Assembly: GCA_028699365.1 (NCBI GenBank)
Contig: JAQVUQ010000039.1
Location: 1-12,757, forward strand
Direction: 5' to 3'
Length of the DNA stretch: 12,757 nucleotides
From: a bacterium
GTDB lineage: Bacteria; UBP13; UBA5359
The translations under genes were made by a program, and so were the position numbers. Under the pieces are notes generated by a model, which saw only the letters and a list, made by a program, of their open reading frames with translations, was not told the DNA's origin and did no database searches. Of this stretch, positions 5,514 to 12,757 are shown piece by piece (within the stretch, counting starts at the first letter, position 1; each line of letters starts with the position of its first letter).

Positions 5514-7196
5514 TTAGTCGCCGTTCTTGCCTTTTTCTACCGCCTTGATGAACTCCTCGATGACGCGCAGGAACTCATGGTTGCTGGCGGTCTTTCTCAA
5601 TCTATCGGTAAGAAGTTCGGTGGATTCGGCCGATCCCCAGGAACCCAGCAGCCGTCTCAATGCCCAGATGACGCGCTGCTCATCGGGATCGAAGAGCAGT
5701 TCCTCATGCCTTGTGCCGGAGCGCTTGACATCTATAGCCGGGAAGATGCGTTTTTCCGCCAGAGCTCTGTCCAGAACCAGTTCCATGTTGCCGGTTCCCT
5801 TGAACTCCTCGAAGATGACGTCGTCCATGCGGCTGCCGGTATCCACCAGGGCGGTGGCGATAACCGTCAGGCTCCCGCCTTCCTCTATGTTGCGGGCGGC
5901 GCCGAAGAAGCGCTTGGGCTTGTGCAACGCGCTGGGATCAAGACCTCCGGACAGGGTTCTGCCGCTGGGCGGTATAGTCACATTGTAGGCTCTGGACATT
6001 CTGGTGATACTGTCCATGAGAACGACCACATCGCGGCCTTCCTCTACCAGGCGCTTGGCCTTCTCCAGCAGCAGTTCCGATACCTGGGCATGGTTCTCCG
6101 GCGGCATATCGAAGGTGGAACTGACCACCTCGCCGCGCACGGACCGCTTGATATCGGTGACTTCCTCTGGACGTTCGTCCACCAGCAGCACCAGCAGCAC
6201 TACCTCGGGATGATTGTAGATCACGCCGTTGGCAATCTTTTTCAGCAGCGTAGTCTTGCCTGCCTTCGGCGGCGAGACTATAAGACCGCGCTGTCCCTTG
6301 CCGATGGGGGCCACTATATCTATCAGGCGGTTGGAAACCTCGGACGGCTCCATCTCCAGCCTCAGTCGTTCGTCCGGATATATGGGGGTCAGATAATCGA
6401 AATGCGGCCTGCGAGTCACGGCATCGGGATCATGGCTGTTGATGGATTCTATCTTCAGCAGGCCATGATAGCGCTCGGTATTCTTGGGCGGACGCACCTG
6501 CCCGTTGACGGTGTCTCCGGTTCTCAGGTTGAAACGCTTTATCTGGGTGGCTGAGATGTATATGTCGTCAGGGCCGGGCAGATAGCGCTCCCGGCGCAGG
6601 AAGCCGTAGCCGTCAGGCAGTATCTCCAGCACGCCCTCGCCGTAAAGCACCCTTACCGGTTCATGATGAAATACCGGCTCGTATACCGGGGCCGGCGGAG
6701 GGGTGGGTATGGCGGTGGGTGCCGGGGCAGCCGCTGTAGGAGCGGTATTGTACTCCGGCACGGCGGCAGGCGCAGGTGCCGCCGATGCAGCAGAGGCAGC
6801 AGGCCTCTCCGGTGCAGCAGGGGCGACAGGCCTCTCCGGCGCAGCAGGGGAGACAGTCCTCTTCGGTGCGGCCGGAGCCGGCATCGGATCAGGTGTTCTC
6901 TTCTCAACCACCGGCACTTCGGGCGCGGAAACAACCTCGCTTATGATTTGCTGGACAGGCTGTTCCTCGATGGGAGCGGGCCTGGGACGGGGCGGTCGTC
7001 CCCGTCTCGGGCGCTGAGGGGCGGCTTCTTCCGGCTGTACGGTCGCTTTTTCCTCCGGGGCCTCCCCGCCCACCATTATAAAATTAACCGACTCTTCCTT
7101 GCGATACCGCCGGTAGTTCTTGACACCCAGCGCCTCGGCAATGGCATAGAGTTCAGACAGTTTCTTGGACAAAAGTTCGGAACGATCCAAGTTCAT
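5514..7196 (-). CDS. rho: Transcription termination factor Rho with long Pro/Ala-rich linker
   Basis: Hexameric RNA-dependent ATPase that ends transcription. I start it at ATG 7196 (560 aa), where [20 protein letters not shown] matches a Rho N-terminal helical domain. The frame stays open to 7403, but that extension has no Rho character. The ribosome site is awkward: AAGGGG lies only 1 nt from this ATG, and a TTG two codons on (7190) has better spacing. Order: N-terminal domain 1-41; Pro/Ala/Arg linker about 42-180 with an [10 protein letters not shown] stretch; cold-shock RNA-binding domain about 186-250 (DGYGFLR); Walker A PKAGKTT (310-316); DERPEEV (340-346); Q-loop region ([11 protein letters not shown]); Walker B VVVLMD (390-395); R-loop region with FKGTGNMEL. 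The linker makes it longer than E. coli Rho (419). It lies 260 nt after hpt. Confidence 0.95.
   Translation of the reverse strand: MNLDRSELLSKKLSELYAIAEALGVKNYRRYRKEESVNFIMVGGEAPEEKATVQPEEAAPQRPRRGRPPRPRPAPIEEQPVQQIISEVVSAPEVPVVEKRTPDPMPAPAAPKRTVSPAAPERPVAPAAPERPAASAASAAPAPAAVPEYNTAPTAAAPAPTAIPTPPPAPVYEPVFHHEPVRVLYGEGVLEILPDGYGFLRRERYLPGPDDIYISATQIKRFNLRTGDTVNGQVRPPKNTERYHGLLKIESINSHDPDAVTRRPHFDYLTPIYPDERLRLEMEPSEVSNRLIDIVAPIGKGQRGLIVSPPKAGKTTLLKKIANGVIYNHPEVVLLVLLVDERPEEVTDIKRSVRGEVVSSTFDMPPENHAQVSELLLEKAKRLVEEGRDVVVLMDSITRMSRAYNVTIPPSGRTLSGGLDPSALHKPKRFFGAARNIEEGGSLTVIATALVDTGSRMDDVIFEEFKGTGNMELVLDRALAEKRIFPAIDVKRSGTRHEELLFDPDEQRVIWALRRLLGSWGSAESTELLTDRLRKTASNHEFLRVIEEFIKAVEKGKNGD
6802..6882 (-). 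repeat. 27-bp tandem repeat inside the rho linker
   Basis: Three in-frame units at 6802-6828, 6829-6855 and 6856-6882, the first two nearly identical and the third degenerate, each coding nine residues (PAAPERPVA-like). Units divisible by three allow length change without frameshift. Confidence 0.75.
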
Positions 7197-7456
7197 TCCC
7201 CTTTCAGTTATAGCTCGATAACTCGATATATTAAAATCAAGAAAACGATCGATCATATTGATCGAAGCAGATGACCGGCATCGCCGATCGATATATATTA
7301 AGCTCCTGTCTCCTGATATGAAACTATTTGCGAAGCATGCATCAACACACTGACCGTAGAGGCATGGAAGGACAACAGACGTCTCTCTTACGTTAACGGA
7401 CACGGAACAGGAGCGAGGCTAAAGTTTTTAAAAATCAAGAAGGAAATATCTGCAAA
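7197..7456 (-). promoter_or_regulatory. Leader region of rho between hpt and rho
   Basis: 260 nt, AT-rich near the rho start. It has repeated CGATCGAT motifs (7246-7253 and 7285-7292), an inverted repeat CGATCA-TAT-TGATCG (7250-7264), two AGGAG boxes near 7305-7317 with no standard start at proper spacing, and a TTTTTAAAAA palindrome at 7425-7434. I find no confident promoter or terminator. rho leaders are autoregulated in some bacteria; whether this one is cannot be seen from sequence. Confidence 0.3.
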
Positions 7457-8026
7457 TTACGCTTCGGTACCTCCGTAAACTTCAGGTTTGAGTACTCCTA
7501 TAAACGGCAGATTGCGGTAACGCTGGGCAAAATCCAGCCCGTAGCCCACGACGAATCGATTGGGTATGCTGAAACCGTTGTAATCCACCTTGACGTTGAC
7601 CTTCCGTCTGTCTGGCTTATCCAGCAGAGTGCATATCTTCAGACTGGCGATATTTCTGGAGCGCAGGTTTTCCGTCAGATAGCTGAGGCTGAACCCGGTA
7701 TCGATTATATCCTCTATTATCAGGACGTGCCGGCTCTCCACATCCTCATCCAGATCCTTCAATATGCGCATGACGCCGGAAGGCTTGGTGTCCCTGCCGT
7801 AGCTGGACATGGCCATGAAGTCGAAGGAGAGAGGTATGTTTACATGCCTCATTATGTCGGCCATAAAGAGCACGGCCCCCTTCAGCACGCCTACCAGAAC
7901 GAGGTCCTTGCCCTCGTAATCGCTGGCGATCTGCGTACCCAGAGCCTTTATCCTCTCCTGCAAAGCTTCCGCGGAGATCAATACTTCTTCTATATCGTTC
8001 ATCATATCGGACATTCTATCGTTCAC
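7457..8026 (-). CDS. hpt: Hypoxanthine(-guanine) phosphoribosyltransferase
   Basis: Purine salvage enzyme joining hypoxanthine (and usually guanine) to PRPP to give IMP or GMP, in the cytoplasm. 189 residues, normal for the family. Visible: VLKGAVLF (47-54), the SSYG flexible-loop motif (74-77), the PRPP-binding loop VLIIEDIIDTGFSLSYL (101-117) with Glu105, Asp106 and Asp109, DKPDRR (136-141), and the C-terminal FVVGYGLDFAQRYRNLPFIG typical of Hpt. The start is GTG at 8026, supported by GGGAG about 9 nt upstream; in-frame ATGs at codons 5, 8 and 9 are poorly placed for that site. Only 6 nt separate it from the guaA stop, and its ribosome site lies in the guaA end, so the two are co-transcribed and probably coupled. 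Confidence 0.96.
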   Translation of the reverse strand: MNDRMSDMMNDIEEVLISAEALQERIKALGTQIASDYEGKDLVLVGVLKGAVLFMADIMRHVNIPLSFDFMAMSSYGRDTKPSGVMRILKDLDEDVESRHVLIIEDIIDTGFSLSYLTENLRSRNIASLKICTLLDKPDRRKVNVKVDYNGFSIPNRFVVGYGLDFAQRYRNLPFIGVLKPEVYGGTEA

Positions 8027-8032
8027 AGGTGT

Positions 8033-9574
8033 TCACTCCCATTCGATGGTTGATGGCGGTTTTGAACTTACGTCGTATACCAGCCGGTTTACATCAGGCA
8101 CTTCATTCATTATCCTGGTGGAGATCCTCTCCAGCACCTCGTAGGGCAACCGGGCCCAGTCGGCCGTCATGGCATCCTCGCTGGTCACGGCCCGCAGCAC
8201 TATCGGATAGGCATAGGTGCGATGGTCTCCCATAACGCCTACGCTCCTGATCACCGGCAGTACGGCAAACGCCTGCCAGACTTTACGATAGAGCCCTGCC
8301 TTCTTGATCTCCTCACCGACGATAGCGTCGGCCTCCCGCAGTATGTCAAGGCGCTCTTTGGTAACCTCACCGATAATCCTGATGGCCAGCCCCGGTCCGG
8401 GAAACGGCTGCCTCCAGATCATATCGGACGGCAGGCCCAGCTCGGCCGCTACGCCGCGCACCTCGTCCTTGAAGAGGTACCTTAACGGCTCAAGGAGTTT
8501 GAGGTCCATCTCTTCCTGGAGGACGGCCCCCACGTTATGGTGAGTCTTGATGGTAGCGGCGTTCTTGGTTCCGCTCTCTATGACGTCGGGATAGAGCGTC
8601 CCCTGCGCCAGATAGGCCATGCCCTTCATCTTCTTGGACTCTTCTTCAAAAACCCTTATAAACTCCTTGCCGATGGCCATTCGCTTCTTTTCAGGATCGG
8701 TCACTCCCCTGAGCCGGTCCAGAAAGCGTTCCTGGGCCTGTATATGTATCAGGTTTATCTTATAATTGTCACGGAAGGTCCGGCAGACCTTCTCCGCCTC
8801 GTCCTTGCGCAAAAAGCCGTGATCTACAAAGATGCAGGTAAGCTGATCCTTGACGGCCTGGTGCACCAGTACTGCGGTTGCTGCAGAATCTATGCCACCA
8901 CTGAGAGCGCAGATCACTCCGGCATCTCCGACCATCTCTCTGATCTGCGTTACCTGGGTCTCGACGAAGGAGCCCATGGTCCAACTCGGAGAGCAATCAC
9001 AGATCTTGTGCAGGAAGTTTTTGATAACCTCCACGCCCCAGGGCGTATGCACCACTTCAGGATGGAACTGAACACCGTAAAGCCGCCGGCCTCTGTTGGC
9101 CATAGCCGCTATGGGTGTGTTGTCGGTGGAGGCCAGAGCGTCAAAGCCGGGCGGCATCTCGGCTACCGCATCGCCGTGGCTCATCCAGCAAGTAAGATCC
9201 TTATTCAGATCCATGAAGAAGTCGCTGTTGTCCAGGACATGAAGCTCGGTCTTGCCGTATTCCCTGACGGTGCCGGGCGCCACTCGTCCACCCAGGATGT
9301 GAGCCAGCAGTTGCATGCCGTAGCAGATGCCCAGAATCGGTATGTCCATGTTGAAAAGCTGCGGGTCCACATGCGGCGCGCCTTCTTCATAGACGCTGTT
9401 GGGACCTCCGGAAAGAATGATGGCCTTGGGCGCCCGCTCTTTCAGGGTGCTTATCGGCGTATCGTGCGGCATGATCTCGCAGTAGACCTTGCTCTCCCGC
9501 ACCCTTCTGGCTATCAGTTGGCTGTACTGCGCACCGAAATCGAGAACTATTACCATTTGAGACGCCGTCGACAT
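8033..9574 (-). CDS. guaA: GMP synthase (glutamine-hydrolysing)
   Basis: Converts XMP, ATP and glutamine to GMP, the last step of de novo guanylate synthesis. 513 residues, full length. The N-terminal class I glutamine amidotransferase domain has its triad at Cys84 (GICYGMQ), His171 and Glu173 (QFHPEV). The ATP pyrophosphatase domain has the PP-loop SGGIDS (225-230). The C-terminal dimerisation domain has [12 protein letters not shown] (388-399) and ends with [14 protein letters not shown], the conserved family ending. ATG at 9574 has AGGAG 9 nt upstream; Met7 is a less likely start. It lies 14 nt after guaB3, so XMP made by that enzyme can be used by its neighbour's product, and 6 nt before hpt. 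No missing catalytic residue seen. Confidence 0.98.
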   Translation of the reverse strand: MSTASQMVIVLDFGAQYSQLIARRVRESKVYCEIMPHDTPISTLKERAPKAIILSGGPNSVYEEGAPHVDPQLFNMDIPILGICYGMQLLAHILGGRVAPGTVREYGKTELHVLDNSDFFMDLNKDLTCWMSHGDAVAEMPPGFDALASTDNTPIAAMANRGRRLYGVQFHPEVVHTPWGVEVIKNFLHKICDCSPSWTMGSFVETQVTQIREMVGDAGVICALSGGIDSAATAVLVHQAVKDQLTCIFVDHGFLRKDEAEKVCRTFRDNYKINLIHIQAQERFLDRLRGVTDPEKKRMAIGKEFIRVFEEESKKMKGMAYLAQGTLYPDVIESGTKNAATIKTHHNVGAVLQEEMDLKLLEPLRYLFKDEVRGVAAELGLPSDMIWRQPFPGPGLAIRIIGEVTKERLDILREADAIVGEEIKKAGLYRKVWQAFAVLPVIRSVGVMGDHRTYAYPIVLRAVTSEDAMTADWARLPYEVLERISTRIMNEVPDVNRLVYDVSSKPPSTIEWE

Positions 9575-9588
9575 CGCTAACTTCTCCT

Positions 9589-10749
9589 TTACTTGCCCAT
9601 CCCGACGTGCTGCTCACGTTGCTGCGCTTTGCCTTCCGAGGGAAGCGAGGGGGCTATAACTATCTCCACCTGTTGCAGTTCTTTTATATTGCGCTTGCCA
9701 CAGGTGCCCATACAGGTCTTGAGGGCGCCGGCGAAGTTAAGCGTTCCGTCATCCGTTCTGGCCGGCCCGAAGAGGATCTCCTTGAGCGTTCCCAGCTTGC
9801 CGACTTTGATACGGGTTCCGCGCGGCAGGCCGGGACTGGCGGTAGCCATGCCCCAGTGATAGCCGTGTCCGGGAGCTTCCTCAGCGCCGGATATGGGCGA
9901 ACCTATCATAACGGCGTCGGCTCCGCTGGCAATGGCCTTGCAGATATCCCCGCCGGTTCTCATGCCTCCGTCGGCTATGACGGCTACGTAATTGCCGCCG
10001 GCGGCAAAGTATTCGTCACGAGCGGTGGCGGCATCGGCTACGGCGGTTACCTGCGGCACCCCTATACCCAGAACACGCCGGGTAGTGCAGGCGGCGCCGG
10101 GGCCTATCCCGACCAGAATGCCTTTAACTCCGGTATGCATCAGTTCCATGGCCGCTTCATAGGTGGCACAGTTACCGGCCACAACGGGCATCGGCAACAT
10201 GGCGCACAACTTTTCCAGAGACAGGGCGTTGGCCCTGGAGGATTCGAACTTGACGCTGGTAACCGTTACCTGAACGACAAAAAGGTCTACGCCCTCTTCC
10301 GCGGCTATGGAGCCGAAGCGTTCGGCGTTCAGAGGAGAGGAGGATACGGAAACCGTTACGCCGCTCTTCTTCATCTCTCTTATACGTTGTCTGATAAGTT
10401 CTTCCTTGATGGGCTCACGATATATCTGCTGTATCAGCGGCACGACTTCATCGGAAGAAACAGCCGTTATTTTGTCGATTACGGCGGCGGAGTCTTCGTA
10501 TCTGGTCTGGACTCCTTCCAGATTAAGAACCGCCAGGCCTCCCAGGCGTCCCATCTCCACGGCCAGGCGGACATCCACCACGCCGTCCATGGCTGAGGCC
10601 AGAATGGGAATATCCAGTCTAACGTCACCTATGGATGTGGAAATATCGGTATCTTCGGGATCGATGGTAAGAGTAGATGGAGCAATAGCTATCTCGTCAA
10701 AGCCGTACACTCTGCGTGCCGTCCGGCCGCGTCCAACAGATAAATGCAT
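9589..10749 (-). CDS. guaB3: GuaB3-type IMP dehydrogenase family protein (no CBS domains)
   Basis: TIM-barrel protein of the IMP dehydrogenase/GMP reductase family. 386 residues with no CBS pair, which marks the short GuaB3 branch known in actinobacteria and cyanobacteria; a cyanobacterial member has been reported to act as an IMP dehydrogenase. Typical features: [16 protein letters not shown] (7-22), [11 protein letters not shown] (48-58), [11 protein letters not shown] (69-79), the catalytic loop GPGAACTTR with Cys221, and the phosphate-binding region [11 protein letters not shown] (259-269). The partner guaA directly downstream (14 nt) supports IMP to XMP as the reaction. ATG at 10749; a GGGGG run about 8 nt upstream is the ribosome site. 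First gene of the leftward cluster, with a TTGACA promoter upstream. GMP reductase activity is the main alternative, less likely from context. Confidence 0.93.
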   Translation of the reverse strand: MHLSVGRGRTARRVYGFDEIAIAPSTLTIDPEDTDISTSIGDVRLDIPILASAMDGVVDVRLAVEMGRLGGLAVLNLEGVQTRYEDSAAVIDKITAVSSDEVVPLIQQIYREPIKEELIRQRIREMKKSGVTVSVSSSPLNAERFGSIAAEEGVDLFVVQVTVTSVKFESSRANALSLEKLCAMLPMPVVAGNCATYEAAMELMHTGVKGILVGIGPGAACTTRRVLGIGVPQVTAVADAATARDEYFAAGGNYVAVIADGGMRTGGDICKAIASGADAVMIGSPISGAEEAPGHGYHWGMATASPGLPRGTRIKVGKLGTLKEILFGPARTDDGTLNFAGALKTCMGTCGKRNIKELQQVEIVIAPSLPSEGKAQQREQHVGMGK

Positions 10750-10937
10750 TGGAAATCCCCCATTTCCTTATTCAGATGAAAATGCGCTCTTTGAGCGCGA
10801 TTCAAAGTTCAATGAACCCAAACCCTTTGTGCCTGCCGCGCCGAAGCTCATAAAGCGAAGGCGGGTGCCTCTGTGCCTTTTTCGGAACAGATGAGAAAAA
10901 GCTGCGGGAACATCATTTGTTGACAAGTCGTAATTAA
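10750..10937 (-). promoter_or_regulatory. Predicted leader of the guaB3 operon
   Basis: About 188 nt from the predicted start near 10937 to the guaB3 ATG. It contains a perfect hairpin GCGCTC-TTT-GAGCGC (10784-10798), a palindrome GTTCA-A-TGAAC (10807-10817), three GTGCCT copies on the plus strand (10829-10834, 10865-10870, 10873-10878) and a stem CGCC/GGCG with a symmetric internal loop near 10840-10864. It does not fit the purine riboswitch pattern. Confidence 0.3.
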
Positions 10938-10950
10938 TTCTTGATGTTAT
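10920..10950 (+). promoter_or_regulatory. Candidate promoter for the antiporter gene
   Basis: TTGACA (10920-10925) is a perfect -35 box; TGTTAT (10945-10950) is a weak -10 box at a long 19-nt spacing. It interleaves with the guaB3 promoter on the other strand. Confidence 0.35.
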
Positions 10951-10972
10951 CAGAAAGCCCTTCCGGTGTCAA
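10944..10972 (-). promoter_or_regulatory. Candidate promoter of the guaB3-guaA-hpt operon
   Basis: On the minus strand a perfect TTGACA (10972-10967), a 17-nt spacer and TAACAT (10949-10944, 4 of 6 consensus). Predicted start near 10937. It shares its -10 region with the opposing antiporter promoter, across the inverted repeat TGAT-GTT-ATCA (10942-10952). Confidence 0.55.
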
Positions 10973-11039
10973 TAGCAGTTAAAGTGGAAATATAGATGAT
11001 ACAGCGTCTATTACAGGTGTGCGGAAGGCGAACCGGCTA

Positions 11040-12743
11040 ATGGAAATGTACTTTCTGCAGATGACCTTGATACTGGGGTTGGCGGCGCTTGTCAGCCTGG
11101 CCGCACGTCTGCTCCGGCAGCCTCTGGTGCTGGCCTATATCCTGACCGGCATCATTCTGGGGCCTCTCCTGTTGAATACCCTGCGCCGGCGCGAGCTGTT
11201 CGATATTTTCGGCGCCATCGGCATAGCCTTTCTCCTCTTCCTGGTGGGGCTGGAGTTGAATCCCCGGCGCATCAGGGAATTCGGACGGGCGGCCCTGGCA
11301 ACGGGGCTGATCCAGATAGGCATGACCCTGGCTCTGGGCTATCTTCTGGCGACACGGCTGAATATCGGCTCCTCTCTGTCGGCGGTTTACCTGGCTATGG
11401 CCGTGACCTTCTCCAGTACCATAATCGTCGTCAAACTCTTTGCCGAGAAGGGTTCGCTGAACGCTCTTTACGGCAAGATAGTGGTCGGCATACTTCTTGT
11501 CCAGGACTTCGCCGCCATGCTGGCGTTGCTGCTGCCACCCAGATTCGGAGACGGCGGTCTGTCCTGGGAAGGCTTTCTGCAGATAGCCGTCATCCTTGCC
11601 AGGAGCTCTGCCGTATTCCTGGCAGTCATGCTGGCCGGTGCCTATGTGCTGCCCTTTGTCTTCAGAAACGCGGCCAAAAATTCCGAGATGCTGCTGACTG
11701 TCAGCCTGGCATGGCTGTTTACCGTCTCCGCCCTGGCCATCAGGACGGGGTTCGGTATTCAGATAGGAGCCTTTCTGGCCGGCGTCAGTCTGGCGTACCT
11801 TCCCTACAGTCAGAGTATAAGTGCCAGGGTAAGCCCCTTACGTGATTTCTTTATAATCATATTCTTCGTGAGTCTGGGCGCCAACCTCAACGTCAACGCC
11901 CTGTCGGGCATGTGGCCGGCTCTGATAATCATAGTTCTCTTCGTCCTGCTCGTGAAACCGCTTATCGTCATGGCTGCACTGGGTTACCTGGGCTATCGAA
12001 AGCGCACTTCGTTCATGTCGGCTGTCTCCATAGGACAGATCAGCGAATTTTCCCTGATACTTACGGCTGCCGGACTGGCTCTGGGACAGATAGGGGTAAC
12101 GCTGTCCTCGCTGATCACGGCAGCAGCCGTGATATCCATCGCTATCTCCACCTATATGATCTACTTTGCGGAAAACATCTACAGAGTCCTGTCCGGCCCG
12201 CTCTCCATCTTCGAACGTTCCGACCACGGCCGTGAAGAACTGGAGTACCTGCCGCAGACAGGCCCCGGGCATAACATCCTCTTCGGCTACCATCGCATAG
12301 GCTACTACATTCTGGAAGCCCTCCGGCAGAGCGACGAGGAGACGGTGGTGGTCGATTTCAATCCCGATTATCTGAAACGGCTGGTGGGGAAAGGGATCCC
12401 CAGCCTCTATGGCGATATTTCCGACCCGGATATATTGAAGAGACTCGGAGCCGATAAAGCAAAGAGGATAATTTCCACCATACCGGATTACCGTGATAAT
12501 CATCTCATGGTGGAACAGGCCAGGGAACTGAGCACCAGGCCGGTAATCATAGTCACTGCGGATCAGGTGGACGAAGCCCTGGATCTATACGATACAGGCG
12601 CGGATTATGTTATCATGCCGCAGGTGCTGAGTGCCGAATTCACAGCTTCTCTTCTGGGCGTACTCTGCCGGGACAGCGAGTCGCAGGCCCGCAGCGTGCA
12701 AATTATCAGGCAGCAGCAGATAGAGAGGTTATTACAGATGTAA
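11040..12743 (+). CDS. CPA2-family cation/proton antiporter with TrkA-N domain (KefB/KefC-like)
   Basis: Inner-membrane monovalent cation/H+ antiporter of the CPA2 (Kef/GerN) type. 567 residues from ATG 11040, with GGAAGG about 11 nt upstream; GTG 11019 in the same frame lacks a ribosome site. Residues 1-380 hold about 12 membrane segments of the Na+/H+ exchanger fold, with the core motif ILLVQDFAAM containing Asp156, and GQISEFSLIL (332-341) as in Kef proteins. Residues about 410-530 form a cytoplasmic TrkA-N Rossmann domain: FGYHRIG (415-421), VVVDFNP (436-441) and YGDISDP (457-463). The usual GxGxxG reads GYHRIG, with His for the second Gly. No TrkA-C domain follows. No kefF/kefG partner in view. 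Ion (K+ or Na+) cannot be told. Divergent from guaB3. Confidence 0.93.
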   Translation: MEMYFLQMTLILGLAALVSLAARLLRQPLVLAYILTGIILGPLLLNTLRRRELFDIFGAIGIAFLLFLVGLELNPRRIREFGRAALATGLIQIGMTLALGYLLATRLNIGSSLSAVYLAMAVTFSSTIIVVKLFAEKGSLNALYGKIVVGILLVQDFAAMLALLLPPRFGDGGLSWEGFLQIAVILARSSAVFLAVMLAGAYVLPFVFRNAAKNSEMLLTVSLAWLFTVSALAIRTGFGIQIGAFLAGVSLAYLPYSQSISARVSPLRDFFIIIFFVSLGANLNVNALSGMWPALIIIVLFVLLVKPLIVMAALGYLGYRKRTSFMSAVSIGQISEFSLILTAAGLALGQIGVTLSSLITAAAVISIAISTYMIYFAENIYRVLSGPLSIFERSDHGREELEYLPQTGPGHNILFGYHRIGYYILEALRQSDEETVVVDFNPDYLKRLVGKGIPSLYGDISDPDILKRLGADKAKRIISTIPDYRDNHLMVEQARELSTRPVIIVTADQVDEALDLYDTGADYVIMPQVLSAEFTASLLGVLCRDSESQARSVQIIRQQQIERLLQM

Positions 12744-12757
12744 GCGTAAACTACCTA

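Noticed and set aside
5478-6554. Long plus-strand frame (358 codons) opposite rho
   Set aside because: Shadow of the well-supported rho frame; no recognisable domain.
6663-7274. Plus-strand Arg/Gly-rich reading frame of 203 codons opposite rho
   Set aside because: It is the complement of the Pro/Ala/Arg-rich Rho linker; its composition follows from that, and no ribosome site or family resemblance is seen.
8537-9580. Long plus-strand frame (347 codons) opposite guaA
   Set aside because: Shadow of guaA, which has all catalytic motifs intact.
10750-10937. Purine riboswitch before guaB3
   Set aside because: The three-way junction core and its conserved loop sequences are not present by eye.
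11838-12503. Minus-strand frame of 221 codons opposite the antiporter
   Set aside because: Shadow of a clear 12-helix antiporter and TrkA-N frame; no family features.
1-12757. CRISPR arrays, tRNA or rRNA genes, insertion sequences
   Set aside because: None seen: no regularly spaced repeats, no cloverleaf-like sequence, no transposase or integrase frame.

Overview
The window holds two unlike regions. The right two thirds (about 4355-12743) is a compact, moderately GC-rich block of bacterial housekeeping genes. The left third (1-3813) is visibly more AT-rich and carries accessory genes for exported proteins I cannot name. The gene set, with a CBS-less GuaB3-type IMP dehydrogenase beside guaA, hpt, rho and ychF, and frequent ATA isoleucine codons, fits a bacterium; Chloroflexota (Dehalococcoidia-like) is my best guess, held at low confidence because it rests on remembered family resemblance and not on a search.

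Left region (minus strand, 3813 down to 1): four genes lie in the order A1, B1, A2, B2. A1 (232 aa) and A2 (225 aa) are paralogous small exported or membrane-anchored proteins with four shared cysteines. B1 (422 aa) and B2 (350 codons visible, running off the left edge) are paralogous TPR proteins with N-terminal hydrophobic segments; B1 also ends in a transmembrane helix and basic tail. The A-B pair is therefore a two-gene module that has been tandemly duplicated. B1 and A2 overlap by 4 nt, so the four genes probably form one operon. I do not recognise the module and consider it the most likely undescribed system here.

Intergenic region 3814-4354: it contains a strong sigma70-like promoter on the plus strand followed about 50 nt later by a hairpin plus T-rich tract, which together predict an orphan RNA of roughly 80 nt. 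Two weaker leftward promoters could serve the A-B operon. Inverted repeats, including the probable ychF terminator, mark the border with the housekeeping block.

Housekeeping block (minus strand, 10749 down to 4355): guaB3, guaA and hpt are tightly packed (14 nt and 6 nt gaps) and cover IMP to XMP, XMP to GMP, and purine base salvage. rho follows after a 260-nt leader and ychF after a further 76 nt. rho has a long Pro/Ala-rich linker containing a 27-bp tandem repeat. To the right, a CPA2-type cation/proton antiporter with a cytoplasmic TrkA-N domain (11040-12743, plus strand) is divergent from guaB3; the candidate promoters of the two genes interleave around 10920-10972.
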